A stretch of DNA of 64,000 bases, from positions 62,001 through 126,000 of the forward strand of contig NZ_JACJQJ010000015.1 of the NCBI RefSeq assembly GCF_014696615.1, in the 5' to 3' direction. The notes beneath the pieces are model-generated. The model worked only from the letters and a program-made list of their open reading frames with translations, was not told the DNA's origin and did no database searches. This DNA is from Nostoc linckia FACHB-104. Lineage in GTDB: Bacteria; Cyanobacteriota; Cyanobacteriia; Cyanobacteriales; Nostocaceae. This document shows positions 57,858 to 64,000 of the stretch, in pieces. How positions within the stretch are numbered: position 1 is the first letter of the stretch; each line of letters opens with the position of its first letter. Made by a program: the position numbers and the translations under genes.

Positions 57858-58463
57858 TTAATTGAACATAGTGTTGAGGTCTTTGCCCAATCGCAGCAAA
57901 CTATCTGCAGTGTTATGGACACCAAATTCAGCAGCTAATTGTGCGCCTAACGTGCCGTGGAGGTACATGATAAACATGACTGCTACGCCTGCGAATAAAT
58001 AGCGCCATTGCACTTGTTTTTCTTCATCGCGGCGAGTAACAAAGCGCTGATATCCTCTCCAGACAGTCATGCCGATGATGATGGTTAATAACAGCACTCC
58101 ACCAACACCATGCCAAATCATCGTATCCATTGCTTGGAATCCCCAAGCACTTTTGACATCGGCTGGTGGTTGTGCCAACAGCATCTCATAAAAGCCAGCG
58201 GCAACTGTAAAACAGGTAATTACTGAAGAACCTACCATGTTGTACCAGCCAACATCAAATAAGTTCTCACGTTCCACAGAAATTGCGAAAAATTTGAACA
58301 CCCATTTTTGGAAGGGGAACAACGCCCCAACAATATCAAAGGTAATGCCAATGATGAATAGTCCTAGGGTGAGATGGACTAAGTTAGGGTGAAGAGGAAT
58401 GCTGTAAGGTAAGCCGTTTGGGCCTAGCTGGTCGCTTAATTGGTTAATTAGTTCTGCGTTCAT
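57858..58463 (-). CDS. DUF2231 membrane protein (second of pair)
   Basis: 201 residues, four helices. It begins with a hydrophilic N-terminus, then SIPLHPNLVHLTLGLFIIGITFDIVGALF, a DUF2231 start. GWYNMVGSSVITCFTVAAGFYEML, HGVGGVLLLTIIIGMTVWRG and YLFAGVAVMFIMYLHGTLGAQL follow. It overlaps the upstream DUF2231 gene by 4 bases and precedes coxB by 92 bases. Conserved His in LHPNLVHL, WHGVGG and LHGTLG could bind heme; inference. Confidence 0.75.
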   Translation of the reverse strand: MNAELINQLSDQLGPNGLPYSIPLHPNLVHLTLGLFIIGITFDIVGALFPFQKWVFKFFAISVERENLFDVGWYNMVGSSVITCFTVAAGFYEMLLAQPPADVKSAWGFQAMDTMIWHGVGGVLLLTIIIGMTVWRGYQRFVTRRDEEKQVQWRYLFAGVAVMFIMYLHGTLGAQLAAEFGVHNTADSLLRLGKDLNTMFN

Positions 58464-58960
58464 GGCAAGATACCATCCTTGAGTGCTTCAACAACTGGTA
58501 CTGTGTGCAATCCATATACCCAAACCAGTTCATCACCTAGGTATACTTGCAAGCCAACTATTACTGTCAAAATTAGCCCGGCTCCCAGATAATAAAAAGT
58601 AATTCTCTGGGGGTCACGGGCTCGAATTACATAACGCCAAGCAGTAATTGCTGCAATAATTCCTGATAGTGACCAGCCAATGAGTGTATGTACATTCAAC
58701 ACAGATCTAGCTACTTCGTAAGGTTTTGCTAAACCTGCTTCAAATTGACCAAAAATGATAGCGACAAAGATGGAAATTGTTGCAATGAGCATATTCCACC
58801 AGCTTACCTCAAATAGCCGAAAGTTGCGGGTAAAATAGCCAATTACGTCACAGCAAAAGGCAAACAACACCATTGCAATTACGAAGTGAACAACAATGGG
58901 ATGAATTGTATCTGGATAGGGTAGATTGTGGTCGTTCAAATTTGTGAGATAATCAAACAC
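58460..58960 (-). CDS. DUF2231 membrane protein (first of pair)
   Basis: 166 residues from GTG 58960 with GGAGA upstream. Helices TIHPIVVHFVIAMVLFAFCCDVIGYFT, WWNMLIATISIFVAIIFGQFEAGL and VHTLIGWSLSGIIAAITAW are typical DUF2231, and YYLGAGLILTVIVGLQVYLGDELVWVYG closes it. It heads the five-gene minus-strand operon with the oxidase. The pair beside cox genes suggests a quinone- or heme-handling role. Confidence 0.75.
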   Translation of the reverse strand: MFDYLTNLNDHNLPYPDTIHPIVVHFVIAMVLFAFCCDVIGYFTRNFRLFEVSWWNMLIATISIFVAIIFGQFEAGLAKPYEVARSVLNVHTLIGWSLSGIIAAITAWRYVIRARDPQRITFYYLGAGLILTVIVGLQVYLGDELVWVYGLHTVPVVEALKDGILP

Positions 58961-59534
58961 GGTATTCTCCTAGGCATATAGGCTTTACCTCAAACAAACT
59001 TCTTTAATTGACACCCAAGAAATTTCACCAAACATTATCTACCCATTACCGGAATATAGAATTACATATAATTGGGGCGATATCCGGTTGTTTAAATATC
59101 AAGGTTGTGGTAGACAATTTAAGCGATTTGGGTGCAATTACAAGTTCAGAAGTTTAGTTTTTGCTCATTGATTCATCATGGCATCTTGAGATAACGGCTC
59201 TTAATGGTTTACAAAAAAATCGCCGTTTGCTCTTTGCTTTCTTAAACCTATCTTTTAGCTTAAGGATTTTTTTAGTAGTTGTCAAAAGAGTCAAAATAAA
59301 AAAGTTCGGAGTAGTTTTTTTAGCAAAAAACTGTTTTTTGAAAGGTAACTAATTTAGCAGCTTAAAAAAACGTAAATGTAACAAACATGTTTTTGGTTAT
59401 TTAACTGACAATTTCCTAATATTAATTTGTGATTTTAACTACTAACTATTATTTATTCAGTTATTTATTTAAATTAATTCGCTGCAGTTAATAAAAAATA
59501 TATGCTCAATATCACTATAGTAAAATCTATCCAA

Positions 59535-59720
59535 TTACTGATTATTTTGGTGTGAATACCGTGAATACAAGGCTGATCCAAAAAAGCTGCTAATTTCTTC
59601 AGCAATCTGTAGAGGCATAATATATCCTGCAATAGGATTATTTAGCAATAAATCCTGAAAATAAGGAGTGATACAAAAGTGCGATCGCACTTGATGCAAA
59701 AACGGTATAGCAATACTATT
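59535..59720 (-). pseudogene. Possible gene remnant
   Basis: A 61-codon frame ending TAA at 59535 reads FLHQVRSHFCITPYFQDLLL then NNPIAGYIMPLQIAEEISSFF. Only a TTG could start it. Amino acid composition looks coding, but I cannot name a family; it may be a decayed gene fragment. Confidence 0.25.
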
Positions 59721-59743
59721 TCATCTGTTCGGTTTTGGTTGTG

Positions 59744-59785
59744 GACTGTTGACTGTTGACTGTTGACTGCTGACTGTTGACTGTC
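59744..59785. repeat. GACTGTT tandem heptamer, six copies
   Basis: Six GACTGTT units, the fourth GACTGCT and the sixth GACTGTC. Typical short tandem repeat of heterocystous cyanobacteria. Confidence 0.85.
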
Positions 59786-60543
59786 AATAGTCCCTACGAG
59801 TAATTGTGCAAGTTAGATGAGCTTACCCTGAGTAATATGCTGAGATTGATTAAGCTAGCTGCGTTACGCTTACACTTACCCCTCAAGGGGATTAAGAAAA
59901 TTATTCACCCATACACTCAGGTTTGAAAAGAGTAAGACCTTTTCCTGAAGGTTGATTATTTTTGGCATCACAAATTTAGCCAACTAGACTACCGCAATGC
60001 AATTGGGCAAAGTTTACGACTAATTGTGAATTGCAAGGATAAATTTTACACTAAAACGTCAAAAAAACTAATTTATCTCTAAGTAACAAATAATTTCTCT
60101 GCTACGCAGAAAAATACTCACCATAATTTTGAACGAGTATTTTACAATCTGTAATATTTTGCTAATTACCTTAAAAATAAACAATTTCAGCAATTACAGA
60201 CTGCGTAAAAACCCAATTTTTGCTTTACAAAACTCAACAATTGTAGAGTTAATAACTAATTACGAATTATGTTGAAATTGATCCCCCTTTATTTTTAATT
60301 CAATTTCCAATGGCTGGAATTCACATAGATATCAATACCACAAGAGATAGCATTTTAAACTCAGAATTTGGTTAACGGATAATGGTGAACAGCTAAGGTA
60401 TCTAAGCTTTTTCTTACCCATTACCTATTCCCCCTTCCCCAAAGCCGCGAGTCCCCAGACATCGCCCCATTATTTGATTTTTATCTCCCATAGGGGATTA
60501 AACCACAGTAAAATATTCCACATTATTTGCATACCAAGCAGCG

Positions 60544-61686
60544 ATGGCAAGAGCAGCAATATCTACCACTCGCAAAGCCAAGTCCAAATCTGTGTCTACG
60601 TCCTCTCTTCCTATGTGGGCTGATGATACAGAATTGTTAGGATTGGTGTTTGACCTTGAGGCTATTAGTTCTACTTCCCTATATTCGCAGTACACCATTG
60701 GACTTCATGCCTGGTTCCTAGACCAAGTACGACAATTCAATCCAGAACTTTCGGCTTATCTCCATGATGGAGAATCAGAAAAGCCTTTTAATATATCGGC
60801 GCTGGAAGGTCAACTCGTTCCTAGTGGTAGACAACTGCAACTAGAAGCAAAGCAGATTTATCACTGGCACGTTAATGCCTTATCTCCCAGAGTGGCGCAA
60901 TTTCTGCGTGAATGGTTAACCCAACTGCCACAAACTTTAGCTTTAAGAGATGCACCCTTGCAAATCAAACAGGTGAGTATTGCCCATCCACCCACAACCT
61001 ATGCACGATTGTTGCAGTCATCTGTAGAGAAACAAACTAACGTCAGTCTCAGCTTTGTTTCACCTACCAGTTTCCGCCGCAAAGGTCATCATTTCCCGCT
61101 TCCTGTGCCTGTAAATCTCTTCCACAGCTATTTGCGACGTTGGAATGACTTTTCAGGGATTCCCATAGAAACAGAAGCTTTCCTTGATTGGATAGATGAA
61201 GGAGTGATTATCCACCAGCATCGCTTAGAATCAGTAAAAGTGGCAGCTGGTAAACGCGGTTCTGTGACTGGCTTCACAGGGGCTATTTCCTGCGGGTTGA
61301 GTAAAGCTGCTTTAGCTAATACAGAATTTACTCGCTTATTTTATGCCTTAGTCCGACTTGCGCCTTACTGCGGTACAGGACACAAAACCACCTTTGGACT
61401 TGGACAAACGCGCTTAGATTGGTTAGAACCGGAACCAGCTACACCTACGCAGTTACTTACAAATCTCTTGGGGGAAAGGATTACAGAATTGACAGAGATA
61501 TTCACTGCCCAACGAAAACGCACAGGAGGCGATCGCACTGATAAAATTGCTGCAACCTGGGCGACAATCCTGGCAAGGCGCGAAATGGGAGAATCTTTGC
61601 AAGTGATAGCGGAAGATTTAGAAATGCCCTATACTACCGTGAAAACTTATGTCAAATTGGCGCGCAGGGCGTTGAAGCAGGAGTAG
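60544..61686 (+). CDS. cas6: Cas6-family endoribonuclease with C-terminal helix-turn-helix
   Basis: 380 residues. Cas6 features: VSLSFVSPTSFRRKGHHFPLPVPVNLF, then RWNDF, GSVTGFTGAISCGLSKA and the glycine-rich APYCGTGHKTTFGLGQTRLDWL. Cas6 cuts CRISPR transcripts within repeats. Residues about 330-380 (IAATWATILARREMGESLQVIAEDLEMPYTTVKTYVKLARRAL) form a sigma-region-4-like helix-turn-helix that is not part of Cas6 itself. No other cas gene or array is in the window. The function may be CRISPR processing in trans, or a separate regulatory role. A plain Cas6 length would be about 300 residues. Confidence 0.8.
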   Translation: MARAAISTTRKAKSKSVSTSSLPMWADDTELLGLVFDLEAISSTSLYSQYTIGLHAWFLDQVRQFNPELSAYLHDGESEKPFNISALEGQLVPSGRQLQLEAKQIYHWHVNALSPRVAQFLREWLTQLPQTLALRDAPLQIKQVSIAHPPTTYARLLQSSVEKQTNVSLSFVSPTSFRRKGHHFPLPVPVNLFHSYLRRWNDFSGIPIETEAFLDWIDEGVIIHQHRLESVKVAAGKRGSVTGFTGAISCGLSKAALANTEFTRLFYALVRLAPYCGTGHKTTFGLGQTRLDWLEPEPATPTQLLTNLLGERITELTEIFTAQRKRTGGDRTDKIAATWATILARREMGESLQVIAEDLEMPYTTVKTYVKLARRALKQE

Positions 61687-61918
61687 GGGTTGGGGATTGG
61701 GGACTGGGGATTGGGATGATGGTGGAGTGAAATTTAATTTTTAAATAAGTATAAATACTAAATTTAACTGTATATTCAGCGACATTTTTAGTTGCAAAAC
61801 TTTAACATTAAAAAAGTAAATATTGGCTAAAAGTCTACAATCTAGATGGTAGCTTCCTCAAAAGATATGTGTAACACTAAGGAGCTACTTCAAGCTAATT
61901 TTAAACGGAGGTCAGGCA

Positions 61919-63283
61919 ATGGCTATCGCCACCATTAATCCTGCCACTGGGGAGACACTCAAGACTTTTGAGTCGCTAAATGATCAAGAAATTGCTGCGA
62001 AGCTAGATTTAGCTGGTCAGGCTTTTGAGCATTACCGCAAAACTAGTTTTAACGAGCGATCGCAATGGCTTATTAAAGCTGCAGAGATTTTAGAGCAAGA
62101 GAAGGCAGAATTTGCCAAGTTAATGACCCTGGAAATGGGTAAGCCTTTAAAAGCTGCGATCGCAGAAGCGGAAAAATGTGCGGCTGTCTGTCGCTACTAT
62201 GCAGAAACCGCTGCTGATTTCTTGGCTGATGTTTCTGTAAAAACCGATGCCAGTCAGAGTTTTGTGCGTTACCAGCCATTAGGTGTGATTCTCGCAGTCA
62301 TGCCGTGGAATTTCCCTTTCTGGCAAGTATTTCGCTTTGCTGCGCCAGCACTGATGGCGGGTAATGTCGGTTTACTTAAACACGCGTCTAATGTACCGCA
62401 ATGCGCCTTAGCAATTGAAGATATTATTCGCCGTGCTGGGTTTCCTGAAGGTGCTTTTCAAACACTATTAATCGGTGCAGCGAAAGTAGCCGATTTAATG
62501 TCCGATGAGCGAGTCAAAGCTGCTACCTTAACCGGAAGTGAACCTGCTGGTGCATCCTTAGCAGCGGCGGCGGGCAAACAAATTAAAAAAACAGTCCTAG
62601 AATTGGGTGGCAGCGATCCATTCATCGTGTTAGAGAGTGCTGATATAGAGACAGCAGTTGTCACAGCTACTACAGCACGAATGTTGAATAGCGGGCAATC
62701 ATGTATAGCAGCGAAACGTTTCATTGTTGCAGAAGCGATCGCTGACAAATTTGAAAAACTGTTGTTAGATAAATTTCTGGCTTTAAAAGTTGGCGATCCC
62801 ATGCAACTAGACACCGACTTAGGCCCATTGGCAACTCCTGATATTCTCCAGGAATTAGACCAACAAGTCCAAACTGCTGTTCAAAGCGGCGGTAAAGTTC
62901 TCACAGGTGGAAGTCGTTATCGTTGTCCTGGTAACTTTTATCCCCCTACCATCATCACAGACATTCCCCAAGATAGTGCGATCGCCCAAGAAGAATTTTT
63001 TGGGCCAGTAGCCTTATTATTCCGTGTTCCCGATATTGACGCAGCCATTCAACTAGCTAACGCCACACCCTTTGGCTTAGGCGCAAGCGCTTGGACAACC
63101 AACGACCAAGAACGCGATCGCTTAGTTACAGAAATTGAAGCTGGTGCAGTATTTATTAACGGAATGGTGAAATCCGACCCCCGTCTACCTTTCGGCGGTA
63201 TCAAACGTTCTGGGTATGGCAGAGAATTGAGCATTCAGGGAATACATGAGTTTGTCAATGTTAAAACTGTGTGGGTTAAATAA
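61919..63283 (+). CDS. gabD: Succinate-semialdehyde dehydrogenase
   Basis: 454 residues, a little shorter than standard ALDH, as in cyanobacterial SSADH. Motifs: AVMPWNFPFWQVFRFAAPALMAGNVGLLKHASNVPQCA, TGSEPAG, LELGGSDPFIVL and NSGQSCIAAKRFIV with the catalytic Cys. LPFGGIKRSGYGREL ends it. GGAGGT lies about 8 bases before ATG. The next gene is the ThDP-dependent decarboxylase: together they turn 2-oxoglutarate to succinate, the cyanobacterial bypass. NADP preference is usual but not shown. Confidence 0.88.
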   Translation: MAIATINPATGETLKTFESLNDQEIAAKLDLAGQAFEHYRKTSFNERSQWLIKAAEILEQEKAEFAKLMTLEMGKPLKAAIAEAEKCAAVCRYYAETAADFLADVSVKTDASQSFVRYQPLGVILAVMPWNFPFWQVFRFAAPALMAGNVGLLKHASNVPQCALAIEDIIRRAGFPEGAFQTLLIGAAKVADLMSDERVKAATLTGSEPAGASLAAAAGKQIKKTVLELGGSDPFIVLESADIETAVVTATTARMLNSGQSCIAAKRFIVAEAIADKFEKLLLDKFLALKVGDPMQLDTDLGPLATPDILQELDQQVQTAVQSGGKVLTGGSRYRCPGNFYPPTIITDIPQDSAIAQEEFFGPVALLFRVPDIDAAIQLANATPFGLGASAWTTNDQERDRLVTEIEAGAVFINGMVKSDPRLPFGGIKRSGYGRELSIQGIHEFVNVKTVWVK

Positions 63284-63314
63284 AGAGTCAAGAGTCAAGG
63301 GTCAAGGGTTGGAG

Positions 63315-63369
63315 AGACGCGATTAATCGCGTCTGTACAAAATTTGGAGAGACACGATTAATCGCATCT
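63315..63369. repeat. Two AGACGCGATTAATCGCGTCT palindromic repeats
   Basis: A perfect 20-bp palindrome at 63315-63334 and a near copy (AGACACGATTAATCGCATCT) at 63350-63369. Third copy at 42317-42336. They separate the two bypass genes. Confidence 0.8.
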
Positions 63370-63473
63370 GTACTCAAAAGTCTAGGGTCAAGGGTGACAA
63401 ATTATTTCCCTTTACCCCTTCCCCCTTCCCCTTTCCCCAGTCCCCAATCCCTAATCCCTAATGAGGCAACAAA

Positions 63474-64000
63474 ATGAATACAGCAGAGTTATTAGTAAAG
63501 TGTTTAGAAAATGAAGGTGTAGAATATCTTTTTGGTCTTCCTGGTGAAGAAAATCTCCATGTTTTAGAGGCGTTAAAAACATCTTCAATTAAATTTATTA
63601 CAACCCGTCACGAACAGGGTGCAGCATTCATGGCGGATGTCTATGGACGCTTGACTGGGAAAGCTGGGGTTTGTCTTTCTACTCTGGGCCCTGGGGCGAC
63701 AAACTTAATGACTGGGGTAGCTGATGCTAACCTTGATGGTGCGCCACTAGTAGCAATTACCGGGCAAGTGGGAACAGATAGAATGCATATCGAATCCCAT
63801 CAATATTTAGATTTGGTGGCAATGTTTGCCCCAGTTACTAAGTGGAATAAGCAAATTGTTCGCCCCAGTATTACACCCGAAGTTGTGCGGAAAGCCTTTA
63901 AGCGATCGCAATCGGAAAAACCAGGCGCAGTACATATCGATTTACCAGAAAATATTGCTGCTATGCCTGTAGAAGGCAAGCCCTTACGTAAAGATAAAAT
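63474..64000 (+). CDS. ThDP-dependent 2-oxoglutarate decarboxylase-like protein, 3' partial
   Basis: The frame is open from ATG 63474 to the window edge (175 codons). GAGG lies about 8 bases upstream. The translation MNTAELLVKCLENEGVEYLFGLPGEENLHVLEAL, TTRHEQGAAFMADVYGRLTGKAGVCLSTLGPGATNLMTGVADAN and VAITGQVGTDRMHIESHQYL is the N-terminal pyrimidine-binding domain of the acetolactate synthase-like family, with the GLPGEEN and catalytic-type Glu (RHEQGAAF). Acetolactate synthase itself is possible, but adjacency to SSADH matches the cyanobacterial 2-oxoglutarate decarboxylase/SSADH pair. Confidence 0.85.
   Translation, partial: MNTAELLVKCLENEGVEYLFGLPGEENLHVLEALKTSSIKFITTRHEQGAAFMADVYGRLTGKAGVCLSTLGPGATNLMTGVADANLDGAPLVAITGQVGTDRMHIESHQYLDLVAMFAPVTKWNKQIVRPSITPEVVRKAFKRSQSEKPGAVHIDLPENIAAMPVEGKPLRKDK

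Larger units (their letters stand above)
58961..60543. other. Large intergenic region upstream of cas6
   Basis: About 1.6 kb without a credible intact gene. It holds the cox promoter region, six GACTGTT heptamers (59744-59785), and the minus-strand frame at 59535-59720 described separately. No CRISPR repeat-spacer pattern was seen although cas6 lies at its right end. Confidence 0.5.

Noticed and set aside
60001-60543. CRISPR repeats near cas6
   Set aside because: Read for a 25-40 bp repeat with spacers on both strands; none found.

Overview
The window comes from a filamentous, probably heterocyst-forming cyanobacterium of the Nostoc/Calothrix/Tolypothrix type. Evidence: the octamer GCGATCGC (HIP1) recurs throughout. 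Intergenic regions are full of tandem heptamers and dispersed palindromes. Gene content is cyanobacterial: knotless phytochrome, Ycf46-like AAA ATPase, DUF2808, GluR0-like receptor, split-alpha pnt genes, and the 2-oxoglutarate decarboxylase/succinate-semialdehyde dehydrogenase pair.

Layout. 0-6 kb: 3' end of a NADAR glycosidase, a GAF-PHY-GAF histidine kinase with two likely bilin cysteines, and a lone alpha/beta hydrolase. 6-13 kb: an SPFH/flotillin-like protein, ATP synthase beta and epsilon, and a SirB1-type protein. 13-25 kb: a membrane GGDEF-EAL protein, two exported envelope proteins, a Ycf46-like ATPase, then the conserved rpmH-rnpA-PH-yidC-KH/R3H-DUF177 block (rpmH is under 60 codons). 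25-36 kb: pntAA-pntAB-pntB; an AT-rich stretch with AlkB, an unassigned methyltransferase-like gene and a PIN toxin/antitoxin pair between 54-bp direct repeats; a Yfr1-like small RNA candidate; an aldehyde dehydrogenase; a GluR0-like channel; mazG. 36-44 kb: tRNA-Val(UAC), an 83-bp tandem array, a CheB-CheR-PAS-kinase-receiver protein of about 1400 residues, and a processive-type glycosyltransferase. 44-53 kb: a one-directional sulfide/persulfide-type cluster (sulfide:quinone reductase, exported OB-fold-like protein, DUF4405 membrane protein, ArsR regulator, SCP2 protein, rhodanese, RND adaptor and pump). 54-59 kb: two DUF2231 proteins and coxBAC, whose subunit II lacks the CuA ligands and so looks like a quinol-type alternative oxidase (ARTO). 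60-64 kb: an orphan Cas6 with a C-terminal helix-turn-helix, then the two-gene bypass of 2-oxoglutarate dehydrogenase.

Several modules concern quinone-pool redox: SQR feeds electrons in, the ARTO-like oxidase may remove them, and transhydrogenase and the TCA bypass balance NAD(P)H. That physiological link is inference from gene content. At least four types of small inverted-repeat element (MITE-like) are present. Two have clear target-site duplications, and a truncated copy of one abuts a decayed DUF2892 gene beside the sulfide cluster. The most noteworthy items are the sulfide-efflux cluster, the CuA-less oxidase, the Cas6-HTH gene, the Yfr1-like RNA, and the mobile repeats. No CRISPR array, rRNA or prophage was seen.
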